64,000 bases of DNA from Candidatus Zixiibacteriota bacterium (GCA_024278935.1 JAJRSF010000053.1:94950-158949), one strand, 5' to 3'. Positions 43,706 to 53,487 are shown, numbered from the stretch's first letter. The notes: generated from the letters alone by a model not told the origin. Numbers and translations: made by a program.

Positions 43706-44893
43706 ATGCAAAACGAAAAATTGAAATTATTATATACCGAAATCGGTCGGGGGCATCCCTTTTATTTGGATGGAATTATCGATGAGTTAAATCGTAATGG
43801 TGGAATCGATTTAGTACATTCCAAATCATCCGTGTTTGAGTATACTGATGGCTTGAGTTTGAAAATGTGGCAACTAGTGCGGGCTTTATATTTGCGGGGT
43901 GGCAAAGAAGGTGTTGTGAGTGTGCTCTATAAGAGGATCCGAAAAAATAATGATTATAACGAAGAGTCTTTTGCATTAACACTTTTAGGACGTGATATAA
44001 ACAGAAAACTTATGTACGATATGTCGCCTTTGGTGGTGGCACATCCTATACTTATTTCCATTTTAAAAGGAAGAAAAAATCTGTACTATCAGCATGGGGA
44101 ACTGATCACTCCTGCTGAAGCGGTCGTAGGCGGGGCAGAGAAAATATTTGTTCCGATAGAATCATCGGCTGTTCCATTTAAACAGTATTATAATGACGAG
44201 CAGATTGTTATTACCGGTTTGTGTATCGAGCCGTCGATTGAACGTATAGCACAAGATTCATTCGAAGCAAGAATTAAGAGATATGATTCGCAGGAGTCAT
44301 TGACCGGTTGTTTTATTAGTTCTGGTGCTGAACCGATTAGTCATGTACGGATAATTATCGAATCTTTAATGTCTCTGGTACATGCAGGTGGCAAGGCTTT
44401 TCTCTTTGTGAAAAAAGATGGCATCCTTGAGAGTGCTATTGAAAAAAAGCTGTATAACTTAAATCTGCAATATCTGAAGATTTCTTCACTTGAAAAAATA
44501 CCACATGACTTACCACCATTAGTAATTGTTCAGTTTTCAAATAGGCGAGATGAAAATAGGTTTACATCTCATTTTTTCTCACAGTTTGATTTTATCGTTT
44601 CACCATCGCATGAACGGTCAAACTGGGCGGTTGGGCTCGGGCTTCCGATGTTTATCTGTGAACCTGCTATTGGTCCATTTTCTCCACTAAATAGGCAATT
44701 CTTGCTTGATAGTCAAACTTCGCAACTTGTTAAAAACGAAGATGATGCTAAATCGTTTGCATTAAATTTGAAAAAAATGCATATTAGTGGAAACTTAAAA
44801 ATGATGTCGCAAAGTGGTTGGGGAAAGTACCCTATAGATGGGTTTTTAAATATTGTCAGATTTTTTAAGAACATTTCTTTGAAATCATCGTAA
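43706..44893 (+). CDS. GT-B-like glycosyltransferase (MurG/MGD-like), tentative
   Basis: This 395-residue protein starts with LLYTEIGRGHPFYLDGIIDEL, where GRGH resembles the G-x-GH loop of GT28 and monogalactosyldiacylglycerol synthase-type enzymes. It continues VVAHPILISILKGRKNLYYQHGE and, in the donor half, SLTGCFISSGAEP and SPSHERSNWAVGLGLPMFICEP, a nucleotide-sugar-pocket style ending. I cannot name the product. It lies 27 bases before the FHA-GAF gene and could be co-transcribed with the signalling genes. Confidence 0.6.
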   Translation: MQNEKLKLLYTEIGRGHPFYLDGIIDELNRNGGIDLVHSKSSVFEYTDGLSLKMWQLVRALYLRGGKEGVVSVLYKRIRKNNDYNEESFALTLLGRDINRKLMYDMSPLVVAHPILISILKGRKNLYYQHGELITPAEAVVGGAEKIFVPIESSAVPFKQYYNDEQIVITGLCIEPSIERIAQDSFEARIKRYDSQESLTGCFISSGAEPISHVRIIIESLMSLVHAGGKAFLFVKKDGILESAIEKKLYNLNLQYLKISSLEKIPHDLPPLVIVQFSNRRDENRFTSHFFSQFDFIVSPSHERSNWAVGLGLPMFICEPAIGPFSPLNRQFLLDSQTSQLVKNEDDAKSFALNLKKMHISGNLKMMSQSGWGKYPIDGFLNIVRFFKNISLKSS

Positions 44894-44920
44894 ATGAAAT
44901 AAACTATATAAAAAGGATAG

Positions 44921-45832
44921 ATGAAAGCCATTATGATTAAACTGATTGGTTCAGATGGAACTCGGTTCTATAATTTTTCTCTTGATAAAAAAAAATATAT
45001 CATTGGTCGAAATAGTGATGCTAATATATGCATTTCACACAAAACCGTATCTCGTAATCATGCGATAATTGAATATTCTACGTCAGACAATGCCTTTATA
45101 TTAGTTGATAATGGCAGCCGTAATGGAACATTTTTAAATGGTGCTAAACTATCAGGGAAAACGAAATTTTCCGATGCTGATTTGTTACAATTCGGACAAG
45201 TAGAATTCAAAGTGACATCATCGGATTCCGTTCCACGTTCAACTGCTGTACCGATTACCCATAATTTGTCAGAGTTAGATGCTGAGAAGTCTGTCTTTTT
45301 ATCTATCAATGAAGCGTTAAAACCACTTCCTGCAAAAGTAACGGAACTTCCTGATGTGCTTCCTACAATGTTTGAAATGGCAAAGATTTTAGTTATGTCG
45401 GAACCAAAAGAAAAGATGCTTGAAAAATCTATCGGATTAGTTTCGAAGGTGATTCCCGCCGAGAGAATTGCGGTGCTTACCAATACCGATTCCGGTGAGG
45501 TGGTGACATCAGCACTTCTTTTACCAAGCGGCAAAGACCCGGGTTCGTTTAATCTTTCAAATACAATTATCGAAGAGATTCTTGCTGAAAAAAATTCTAT
45601 ACTTATCAATCCACAGGAAGATGATCGTTTTGCGCAACAGGAATCAATTATTATTTCTGAAATAAAATCAGCTATGGCGGTTCCATTGTTTGATGATGAT
45701 AAAGTTCTCGGGATATTATATGTGGATACAACCAATCCGCTTCATAGATATAATAACGATTATTTACGTCTTTTGGCAACCTATGGCAACTTGATAGCAT
45801 CTCGCCTGCTTAACTATGAATTAATTCATTAA
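44921..45832 (+). CDS. FHA-GAF signalling protein (N-terminal part of an FHA-GAF-PP2C protein)
   Basis: This 303-residue protein has an N-terminal FHA domain that reads phosphothreonine (KKYIIGRNSDANICI, KTVSRNHAIIEY, LVDNGSRNGTFLNG) and a GAF domain (about residues 150-295; EIKSAMAVPLFDDDKVLGILYVDT). The frame stops at TAA 45830-45832 but continues open, in phase, as RQE-MKIMEAELEKAASIQ into the downstream phosphatase. Many bacteria have FHA-GAF-PP2C as one chain, so a single nonsense codon seems to have split the gene here. A reader of kinase output is the likely role. Confidence 0.87.
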   Translation: MKAIMIKLIGSDGTRFYNFSLDKKKYIIGRNSDANICISHKTVSRNHAIIEYSTSDNAFILVDNGSRNGTFLNGAKLSGKTKFSDADLLQFGQVEFKVTSSDSVPRSTAVPITHNLSELDAEKSVFLSINEALKPLPAKVTELPDVLPTMFEMAKILVMSEPKEKMLEKSIGLVSKVIPAERIAVLTNTDSGEVVTSALLLPSGKDPGSFNLSNTIIEEILAEKNSILINPQEDDRFAQQESIIISEIKSAMAVPLFDDDKVLGILYVDTTNPLHRYNNDYLRLLATYGNLIASRLLNYELIH

Positions 45833-45841
45833 CGTCAGGAA

Positions 45842-46573
45842 ATGAAAATTATGGAAGCAGAGCTTGAAAAAGCTGCTTCTATTCAGATGAATCTCCTTCC
45901 GCAAGTATTACCAGACTATACCGAGTACCAACTGCATACATTTCAGGAACAATGTAAAAGTGTTGGTGGCGATTTGTTTGATGTGACTGAACTTCCCGAT
46001 GGCAGGCTTCTTTTTCTGGTTGCTGATGTGAGTGGCAAAGGGATGGGGGCATCGCTGTTGATGTCTAATATTTTAGCAGCATTTCGGATTTTGTATGATG
46101 ATCATGAATTTGATTTAGTAAAAGCTGTCACACAAATATCTAAACAGTTAGTAAAATATAGTAAGCCGGAACTTTTTGCGACTCTTTTTATCGGAACAAT
46201 CGATAATCGGAATCATACCTTGTCATTTGTAAATGCGGGGCATAACCCACCGATACTTTTGAAAAAGTCTGGCGATGTGAAATATTTGGAGCCATCCGGC
46301 ATTATGATTGGTGCTTTTGACTTTGCCGATTGGACTGAAGACAGGGTTGAGTTTGATAGCGGTGATATGCTGTTGATCTTCACCGATGGTGTTGTAGAGG
46401 CAGATAAATACGGCGAATTGTATGGTGATGATCGGTTGGAAGTTCTTGTGAAAAAAATGACGGAACTGACTCCTAAAAAAGTTGTTGATAAAGTTATGGA
46501 AGATGTGTTAGACTTTGTCGTAGATTCACCGCGTTCAGATGATATAACAATGTTAGCATTAAAAAGGAATTAA
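45842..46573 (+). CDS. SpoIIE/RsbU-type PP2C phosphatase (C-terminal part of the split protein)
   Basis: This protein of about 240 residues has EAELEKAASIQMNLLPQ (the helical linker typical of RsbU proteins), KSVGGDLFDVTELPD (metal Asp), VADVSGKGMGASLLM, FVNAGHNPPILL, LIFTDGVVEA and the final SPRSDDITMLALK, all motifs of a Mn-dependent Ser/Thr phosphatase. Start choice is open: ATG 45842 is only two bases from the AGGA site, while ATG 45851 has normal spacing. It shares a frame with the FHA-GAF gene. It would dephosphorylate an anti-sigma antagonist or the targets of the kinase next door. Confidence 0.9.
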   Translation: MKIMEAELEKAASIQMNLLPQVLPDYTEYQLHTFQEQCKSVGGDLFDVTELPDGRLLFLVADVSGKGMGASLLMSNILAAFRILYDDHEFDLVKAVTQISKQLVKYSKPELFATLFIGTIDNRNHTLSFVNAGHNPPILLKKSGDVKYLEPSGIMIGAFDFADWTEDRVEFDSGDMLLIFTDGVVEADKYGELYGDDRLEVLVKKMTELTPKKVVDKVMEDVLDFVVDSPRSDDITMLALKRN

Positions 46574-46577
46574 TCTC

Positions 46578-49559
46578 ATGTTAGAAACCGGACAACTGTT
46601 TGCACATTTTAAGATTATAAAGAAAATCGGTGAAGGTGGCATGGGAGCGGTTTATCTAGCCGAAGACCAGAAACTTTATAGAAAAGTTGCGATTAAAGTT
46701 CTGCTTGCCGAAGCATTTGATAATGCCGAAAAACAGGAACGCTTCAAAAGAGAAGCAAAAACTGCAGCACAAATTTCTCATGGGAATGTGATGGGTATAT
46801 ATGATATTGGAAGTGCCAAAGATGAAAAAACAGGCAAAAATATTGACTATATCGTTATGGAACATATCGAGGGAAAACAGCTAACAACATATTTTAAAGA
46901 AAATAAATTTGGTCTAAATAAAATTGTCAAAATTGGCGAAAAGATATGTACCGGATTAGCTGCTGCTCATAAACTTAATATTGTACATCGCGATATCAAA
47001 GCTGATAATATTATCATCGACGAACAAGGTGAGCCAAAGATTTTAGACTTTGGTTTGGCGAAACCGATTGATCCGATGTTTGAAAGCTCTGACAATGATA
47101 ATACCGATACTGCTGAAAATGACCTAACCAAAGCTGGGAAGATCATCGGAACAGTGACCTATATGTCGCCCGAGCAGGCAAAAGGTGAACGGGTTGATAT
47201 GCGTTCGGATATTTTCTCATTCGGAATTCTGCTTTATAGAATGGCAACCGGCGAGTTTCCATTTACAGGTCCGACCCAGGTTTCTACAATCGCAAACATA
47301 CTTGAAACTAAACATGAAGCACCGAGAACGAAAAATAGTAATATACCCAATGAGCTAGAGCGAATTATTGATAAATGTTTACAAAAAAATTGCGAAGACC
47401 GCTATCAGGATACTCGCGATTTAGTCGTAGACTTGCGGAACTTACGTCGTCAATTTGACTCAGGTTTTACGGATACTATTTCAACAGAATTAAACAAACC
47501 TACACAAACACAAACAAAAACTGTAGAAATCAATGTCTCTAAGAGGTCTTATATGGCATTAGGTTTTGCGACATTGATAGTTGTTCTCTGGTTCTTTATT
47601 GATTCTCCTATAATTCAAATTGATACAACCACGAGCGAAGTGCAGGCACAAGGTCATGCTCTTGCTATTTTAGGATTTGAAAATAAAACCGGTGACCCGG
47701 AACTTGATTGGCTTGAAACAGGTCTCCCAGAAATTCTGCTTACTGATTTAGTGCAGTCTCAATCATTGCAGATTATTTCCCAAAAACGTATTAAGGATTG
47801 TTTCCCACCGGATAGAAGAAGCGAACATACATTTGATGAATGTGTCGATGCTGCCGGTACCTTAGGTGCGATACATGTCTTGTCCGGTTCGTTCTATAAA
47901 CTGGGGGATAAGATTCGGATAGATGCCAGGATTGTCGATGTGAAGAGTGGCACTATTATAAAAACGCAAAAAGTTATCGGTTCGGATCCGTTTGAATTGA
48001 TTGACAGCCTAACTTCTAAGATTGCTATTGCTTTAGATTTGCAAGATGACTTTCAAGATGATAAATCTGTGTCGCAGTATACATCATCACCTGAAGCATA
48101 TAGATATTATTTAGAGGGTATGAAATTATTTGGAATTGGTAGAGATCGCTTAGCTCTTGAACAATTTAATAAATCTATCGAGGAAGATTCATCATTTGCT
48201 ATGCCGTATATGCGTCTTGCGATGACAAATGTGTTTTCCGGTCGCCAGCAAGTAGGGGTTCAATATTTCCAGATGGCAAAAGAGAGAGAATCTTCGCTGC
48301 CACTTAGAGAGAAATCATTGCTTGGTGTCTATTCAGAAATATGGCTTGAACAGAATTACAATGATGGATTTGTTAAAATGGAATCTTTTGTAAATCAATA
48401 CCCTGATGATAAAGAGGGACAGGCAATCTTTGGATTGTTAATCAATGTTTTTGACAGAGATACAACAAGAGCTTTCAAACATTTAGATAAAGCATTAGAA
48501 ATCGATCCGGCCTTTCAATTAGCCCTTATGTTCTATTCTCAATTTTATCAGCAACTAAAGGAATATGATAGGGCATTAGAGTTTGCGAATTTATCAAAAA
48601 AATATCACCCTGATTCTCCTGATGCGTATAGAACGATAGCAACTATTCTAAGTAAAACAGGTAAAATTGATGAAGCTATAGAATCCTATCTTGAAGTTTT
48701 GGCTAAATTTCCAAAGAATTCGGAAGTTTTAGATAATCTGTATATTATGAATATCAAAAAAAGAGACTTTAATAAGTCCCGTCAATATGTAGAAATGATT
48801 AAACGATATCATTCTGAAGACAATATATTGATGAGTTCATATTATTATCATATGGCAAATCTGTCAATGTGGGAAGGTAATTTTGAGCAATCTTTAGTTT
48901 ATCGGGATAAGGCACTTGATGAACGCTTGTTATCAAAAGACAGCTCTCTTATTTCAGGTGCTTATACTAGCACGGCAAGTTACAATTATAATTTTGAACA
49001 AAACGAACAAGCTAGAATCAACTATGAAAAAGGAAAAGCCTGGTACAATTCATTTCAGGATTTTAATTATTATATGGCAATGATAAAAATTGATTCAACC
49101 ATCGCTCCTAAACTTCGACCAGAGTTTGAAGAAATGTTGGACAGATTTAAGTCTAAAGTACCATCTAATTTATGGCACATAGCTGATAATGTATTAAGGT
49201 TGTATGATGCGGAGGCTGTAAAAGATACAGTCAAAAGCTTAGCTATTTTAATAGAGATGAAAGAAAAAAGCCCTAACGATAACTCGGACAGGGAAATTGG
49301 TAAGCTTGAAATTTTACTCGGAGACTATCAAAAGGGATTAGACAAGCTCTTAACTTATGCTACGAAAGAACAAGAATCGTCTAATGCGTATACTAATTTA
49401 TCTCTTCAGTATTATATTGGATATGCCTACGAACATTTAGGTGATACACAAGAAGCAATTAAACGTTATGAAGAAGTTTTACAGTATTGGGGAAATGCCG
49501 ATATCCAATTTAAAATTATAAGAGATGCAAAAGAACGCCTAGCAAAATTACAAAGTTAG
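46578..49559 (+). CDS. Transmembrane Ser/Thr protein kinase with TPR sensor
   Basis: This is a 993-residue protein. Residues ~11-280 form a PknB-type kinase: IGEGGMGAVYLAEDQ (P-loop), VAIKVLL (Lys), HRDIKADNIIID (catalytic loop), LDFGLAKP (DFG) and TYMSPEQAKGERVDMRSDIF. One membrane helix (about 327-343) leads to a domain with LAILGFENKTGDPELDWLE and SQSLQIISQKRI, like TolB/FlgO-type N-domains of such kinases, then about 10 TPR-like helix pairs to the end. The TPR part, beyond the membrane helix, probably senses ligands or partners. It follows the phosphatase by four bases; a terminator ends the unit. Confidence 0.92.
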   Translation: MLETGQLFAHFKIIKKIGEGGMGAVYLAEDQKLYRKVAIKVLLAEAFDNAEKQERFKREAKTAAQISHGNVMGIYDIGSAKDEKTGKNIDYIVMEHIEGKQLTTYFKENKFGLNKIVKIGEKICTGLAAAHKLNIVHRDIKADNIIIDEQGEPKILDFGLAKPIDPMFESSDNDNTDTAENDLTKAGKIIGTVTYMSPEQAKGERVDMRSDIFSFGILLYRMATGEFPFTGPTQVSTIANILETKHEAPRTKNSNIPNELERIIDKCLQKNCEDRYQDTRDLVVDLRNLRRQFDSGFTDTISTELNKPTQTQTKTVEINVSKRSYMALGFATLIVVLWFFIDSPIIQIDTTTSEVQAQGHALAILGFENKTGDPELDWLETGLPEILLTDLVQSQSLQIISQKRIKDCFPPDRRSEHTFDECVDAAGTLGAIHVLSGSFYKLGDKIRIDARIVDVKSGTIIKTQKVIGSDPFELIDSLTSKIAIALDLQDDFQDDKSVSQYTSSPEAYRYYLEGMKLFGIGRDRLALEQFNKSIEEDSSFAMPYMRLAMTNVFSGRQQVGVQYFQMAKERESSLPLREKSLLGVYSEIWLEQNYNDGFVKMESFVNQYPDDKEGQAIFGLLINVFDRDTTRAFKHLDKALEIDPAFQLALMFYSQFYQQLKEYDRALEFANLSKKYHPDSPDAYRTIATILSKTGKIDEAIESYLEVLAKFPKNSEVLDNLYIMNIKKRDFNKSRQYVEMIKRYHSEDNILMSSYYYHMANLSMWEGNFEQSLVYRDKALDERLLSKDSSLISGAYTSTASYNYNFEQNEQARINYEKGKAWYNSFQDFNYYMAMIKIDSTIAPKLRPEFEEMLDRFKSKVPSNLWHIADNVLRLYDAEAVKDTVKSLAILIEMKEKSPNDNSDREIGKLEILLGDYQKGLDKLLTYATKEQESSNAYTNLSLQYYIGYAYEHLGDTQEAIKRYEEVLQYWGNADIQFKIIRDAKERLAKLQS

Positions 49560-49580
49560 TTTGAATTCACATACTATATA

Positions 49581-49610
49581 AAAAAGCCCATTATTGTGGG
49601 CTTTTTGTTT
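49581..49610 (+). terminator. Intrinsic terminator after the kinase gene
   Basis: AAAAAGCCCA and TGGGCTTTTT form a perfect 10-bp stem with a six-base loop, followed by GTTT. It ends the FHA-GAF/phosphatase/kinase transcript. It also pairs as a terminator on the opposite strand. Confidence 0.88.
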
Positions 49611-49641
49611 GTCCTGTAATAATATTTCTCTATATTACAGC

Positions 49642-50862
49642 ATGGTTAAGAGAACAAAAGAATTTGTCAAACAATTTGATATTAATTTATGGATCCTTGC
49701 TTTAGGTTGGTTTGTCGGGGCAATGGGATTTGCGGTCGCAATTCCATTTATAGCTATTTATTTCAGTCGAGTAATTGGACTTTCTCTTTTTGAGATTGGT
49801 TTGTTCTTTGGTGCCTTAGCTGTTATTCGTTCTACTTTTCAATTGATTGGGGGAGAGGTTGCCGATCGGATTCAACGCCGATATCTTCTTGTGCATACTC
49901 AAATTATACGTGGTGTCGCATTTGCCGGAATGGCGTTTGCTATTTTAAATGATCTTGGTTTTTGGTGGGTTGCTGCTTTTCTTGTTATAAATTCTATCTT
50001 TGGTGCAGTCTTTCATCCTGCTGCAAACGCATTAGTCTCAGATATTTTACCGCCTGAGAAAAGGTTAGAGGGCTATGCGATCACACGGTCGGCAGGTAAT
50101 TTAGGGTGGGCTGTTGGTCCGGCGATTGGTGGCTATATGGCAGGATATTCTTATGGGCTGCTCTTTGTTATTGCTTCTATTGTTACAGTATTATCCGGCG
50201 TAGTTTTTGCTTTGTATCTGAAAACTCCTAATGATGTGCTGAGTAATGATAAGTTCAAATTGAAAGATTTGATTGCTATCAAAAATGATAAAAATTTAGC
50301 GATACATTCATCTCTCATATTTGTTTTATATTTAGTTGTCGCACAGCTTATCGCAACTTTTTCTGTGTATGCTGTGGAAATTGTTGGCATCTCAGAAACA
50401 CAGCTTGGAATGATATACACGGTCAATGGTCTGTTGGTTGCTACATTACAAATACCAATTACCAAAATGCTTCAGCATAAATCGTTCACATTCCAGTTGG
50501 CAGTTGGTGCATTTATCTATGCGGTAGGTTATAGTTTTGTCGGTATGGTGTCGTCGTTTAAATATTTTATTTTCTCAATAATTGTTGTCACAATAGGAGA
50601 AATGTTTATGTCTCCACCATCGCTCGCATTGACATCTCAGATGGCACCAGAAGGTCGAATGGGACGTTATATGGGCATCTTCGGCTTCTTTGTAGCATCA
50701 GGGTGGTCGTTTGGTCCGATGTATGGTGGCTTTCTATTGGAGCAGTTCAGCGGGCAGCCATTTATTGCGTGGATAATCATTTCGTCGCTTGCAGTTGTAG
50801 CGGGAGTTGGATATTTACTGTTTGGAAAAAGATTACCTAAAGAATTAAATTTCAAAGAGTAG
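49642..50862 (+). CDS. MFS transporter
   Basis: This 406-residue protein has 12 predicted membrane helices and the MFS loop motif GGEVADRIQRRYLLV between helices 2 and 3; AAFLVINSIFGAVFHPAANALV and RSAGNLGWAVGPAIGGYMA are typical of drug/sugar efflux members. I chose ATG 49642 (MVKRTKEFVKQ) over the in-frame upstream codons, which lie in the terminator. The stop codon abuts the stop of the converging secreted-protein gene with no spacer. Confidence 0.9.
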   Translation: MVKRTKEFVKQFDINLWILALGWFVGAMGFAVAIPFIAIYFSRVIGLSLFEIGLFFGALAVIRSTFQLIGGEVADRIQRRYLLVHTQIIRGVAFAGMAFAILNDLGFWWVAAFLVINSIFGAVFHPAANALVSDILPPEKRLEGYAITRSAGNLGWAVGPAIGGYMAGYSYGLLFVIASIVTVLSGVVFALYLKTPNDVLSNDKFKLKDLIAIKNDKNLAIHSSLIFVLYLVVAQLIATFSVYAVEIVGISETQLGMIYTVNGLLVATLQIPITKMLQHKSFTFQLAVGAFIYAVGYSFVGMVSSFKYFIFSIIVVTIGEMFMSPPSLALTSQMAPEGRMGRYMGIFGFFVASGWSFGPMYGGFLLEQFSGQPFIAWIIISSLAVVAGVGYLLFGKRLPKELNFKE

Positions 50863-53487
50863 TTACATTATGATGACAAATTTTCCGATGAACGATCCTT
50901 CATCCCACTCAATGACGTAATAGTATAACCCTGAAACAATAGCCTGTGTATTGCGGGTAATCATATTCCATTCGGCATGATTTGATAGAGGGTCAGATTT
51001 GTCAGTATTGTGATCTACAGTACTTATTAAATCACCATCGAGAGAAAAAATCTTAATTGTACATACCGGAGGAACATTTACAAAATGTAATTGACGTACT
51101 CGATAATCAGGTAAATCTCTTTTGGTTCTACCTTCGAGACCATCGACACGATAATTTCCATCTACACGGTATGGGTTTGGATAGATATAAATATTGTCAT
51201 AATTTTTGGTAACGTTGTCATCAAGAGAGAACAATGGGTATACGTTTTTACCACCAAGAGAAAGTGATGATTCAAGCGATGCAAGGCCTACTTCCGGTGA
51301 TCCGAAATCAAAGGCAGTGACATTGACCCACCATTCGACTGTTGGAAGTAAGTTTTTGATTGTAAGTTCATATTCGTAATATTTTAAATAACCATCATCT
51401 GTGAGTTCAAAATCTTGAGCAGAATCAGGATTCAAATGCGATGGAAAAGGCTCATCGGGATAAACTTTTTGTAAGTCGGTATCAACACCTAATTCAGATA
51501 CGTTATAATCTTGGGCAGCAAAATAGAAAATAGAATCAGGATAGCCCGGCATTTGGTATAAATTACTTATACTATAATAAAGAGGGTCAAAAGATGTTGG
51601 GTTGATTAGGTCACCATATAATTCTTGCAGAGCTTCTAAAGAAAACGGGGTGTCTTTTAAAACAAAGCCTTCTTTGGGTAATTTATTCTTATCATAGACA
51701 TATTTATTATAATTTTCTAAATCAAATGATGAGACGACAGAATAACTTGATTTTGAGTTATCACGGGAGATATAAACTCGGTATCCTTCAAAGTCGTGGT
51801 CACCTGTAAATTGGTCTTTCGCGTTTTCTGATCTATTACCGTTGAAACGCACTCTAATTTCACCAATACCTGGTTCTACCCAAAATATAGGAGCTGGTGG
51901 AGGAGATGCTCCTTTGAAATCGGGAACACCGTCACCCTCGTAAAAAGTTGTATCGCATCGTTCAAAAGTCATTATAGAAATTGTTGTATCAATATCGTTG
52001 ATGGTAGTATCGATATCTACGATAGTCGTATCAAAGCAGATGATTCTGGACTTACCATAATTTCCATTGTTATCAGTATCAACACCGGGGTTGTCATAGA
52101 CCCATGACGCCCATCGGGAGTTTCTGGCAATAGATGAAAAATCAATCATGCTATAAAAAATTTCAGGTCTCAGCGGGTCATGTGATAGAAATGCATCCGG
52201 ATTGTTATGGAAATCTTCCCCACCAATAACGGCAAAAGTAACAGGAAGTTTTTCTCTTGGGTTGATATTAAAAGGTCCAAACGATAATAAATAACGGGTA
52301 TCAAATCCATAGGCATATAAGTCAGCATCTTGTGGTGGTGGCATGTAACCATCAGCAGTGTGGTCGACAGCTGTTTCTAAAAGGTCATAATCAAACTCTT
52401 TATGTTTTAAAACATAGTATTTATTTTTATCTCCAACAGGAGTACCTAAACGTTCGCCCATTTTTCTAAATGGGTCAGTTGGTGTCCCAATCTTACGAGG
52501 TCCAAAATCCTGAGTTACATCACCATAATGAATTCGCCACCAATTAAAGGAGTAGTTTAAGGAATCGGATGGTGTCCTAATCACACGAGTTCCTACAACT
52601 GAGCGAGGAGACTTTTCATCCCAAGCTCCATCAGTAGGATCACCGTCATTGTCGGCATTATATGCAATGTTAACTGTATCTTTAAATCCGTAACCTTCAG
52701 GTGCGTCAAAATCTTTTATAAAGCCAACGATATCATCATTCCACCCATCAGAGTTATTGTTTGTCGTATGCCAGGCATCGCCGTCAACAAATATCCCCAT
52801 ATAAACTTCTTCTAGCTTTTCGTTGCCAATATTTTCAATCTGCATATCGATGAGGATAAAGTCATCAGCATATTCGTAACTCCATGCCATAGACCTTTGA
52901 GTTACTTTAATATTTAGAGGTTTATGCCTGGCACCATCCAAATCAATACCGGTCAGATTAGTGTTTGTAACAGTGTCATAATAAGTACAAATAATATCTT
53001 CTTCGGATAAAGCATCTTCAGAGTAAAAATCCGATGCTTTGTCAATCGACAAATACTCAAAGCTGTCACCGGGATTCGGCCAAAACTCCTGCACACGATA
53101 CCAATCTTCAGTACCGCAAGAAACTAAAGTGTCTCGCCCTACAACGGCACCGACCCATAATGCACTTACCCAAAGATATACGAGATTTGAATTTTTAGGG
53201 TATATACAAGATTGAACGATTTCATCAGTAAAGATGTCAGTTACTGATGACCCGAAGGAACCATAGGTACCATTATTAGCAATAGCAAGTTGGAGATTTC
53301 CGCGACTGTGCACAGCGTAATATACAACAGGAAATTCATCAGAAGCAAACGCAGTTTGTTGTGACTTCTTGGCTATATTATATTTCGGATTGACCTCTCT
53401 GGCATCAAGCGAAGAGAGTAAGAGAGTTAGTAAAAAAACCGTTATAATAACATTATAACGGTTTTTTATAATTGGAAGCATTGTCAT
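50863..53487 (-). CDS. Large secreted protein with C-terminal sorting-like domain (paralogue B)
   Basis: This 874-residue protein has signal peptide NVIITVFLLTLLLSSLDA (cleavage near residue 30) and then a beta-rich body sharing blocks with its upstream neighbour: FDFGSPEVG, GDGVPDFKGASPPPAPIFW and FDGEGYRVYISRD-like segments. The end is a PNPYRVDGNYR linker, a small beta domain VPPVCTIKIFSLDGDL and VSGLYYYVIEWDEG, closing GKFVIIM, similar in style to FlgD-like or type IX secretion C-terminal domains. No enzymatic motif was recognised. It starts two bases after paralogue A's stop. A strong hairpin overlaps its signal-peptide codons. Confidence 0.8.
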   Translation of the reverse strand: MTMLPIIKNRYNVIITVFLLTLLLSSLDAREVNPKYNIAKKSQQTAFASDEFPVVYYAVHSRGNLQLAIANNGTYGSFGSSVTDIFTDEIVQSCIYPKNSNLVYLWVSALWVGAVVGRDTLVSCGTEDWYRVQEFWPNPGDSFEYLSIDKASDFYSEDALSEEDIICTYYDTVTNTNLTGIDLDGARHKPLNIKVTQRSMAWSYEYADDFILIDMQIENIGNEKLEEVYMGIFVDGDAWHTTNNNSDGWNDDIVGFIKDFDAPEGYGFKDTVNIAYNADNDGDPTDGAWDEKSPRSVVGTRVIRTPSDSLNYSFNWWRIHYGDVTQDFGPRKIGTPTDPFRKMGERLGTPVGDKNKYYVLKHKEFDYDLLETAVDHTADGYMPPPQDADLYAYGFDTRYLLSFGPFNINPREKLPVTFAVIGGEDFHNNPDAFLSHDPLRPEIFYSMIDFSSIARNSRWASWVYDNPGVDTDNNGNYGKSRIICFDTTIVDIDTTINDIDTTISIMTFERCDTTFYEGDGVPDFKGASPPPAPIFWVEPGIGEIRVRFNGNRSENAKDQFTGDHDFEGYRVYISRDNSKSSYSVVSSFDLENYNKYVYDKNKLPKEGFVLKDTPFSLEALQELYGDLINPTSFDPLYYSISNLYQMPGYPDSIFYFAAQDYNVSELGVDTDLQKVYPDEPFPSHLNPDSAQDFELTDDGYLKYYEYELTIKNLLPTVEWWVNVTAFDFGSPEVGLASLESSLSLGGKNVYPLFSLDDNVTKNYDNIYIYPNPYRVDGNYRVDGLEGRTKRDLPDYRVRQLHFVNVPPVCTIKIFSLDGDLISTVDHNTDKSDPLSNHAEWNMITRNTQAIVSGLYYYVIEWDEGSFIGKFVIIM
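53433..53467. other. 16-bp perfect hairpin with U-tracts inside the signal-peptide codons
   Basis: On the minus strand AAAAAACCGTTATAAT-GTT-ATTATAACGGTTTTTT pairs perfectly over 16 bp, followed by more T (TTTTTTTA). It is about 20 bases downstream of the start codon of the 50863-53487 gene and codes for residues KNRYNVIITVF. It has terminator architecture in either direction, placed in coding sequence just after the junction with the preceding gene. It may attenuate or stabilise the tandem mRNA. Confidence 0.75.

Noticed and set aside
45058..45735. 225-codon minus-strand frame opposite the FHA-GAF gene
   Set aside because: It is antisense to clear FHA and GAF motifs; Ser-rich composition typical of a shadow frame.
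3092..45832. TAA read as a sense codon
   Set aside because: Many neighbouring genes (for example ruvB, mutS2, rpsU) end at TAA at the expected family end, so reassignment is not supported; selenocysteine or pyrrolysine would use TGA or TAG.
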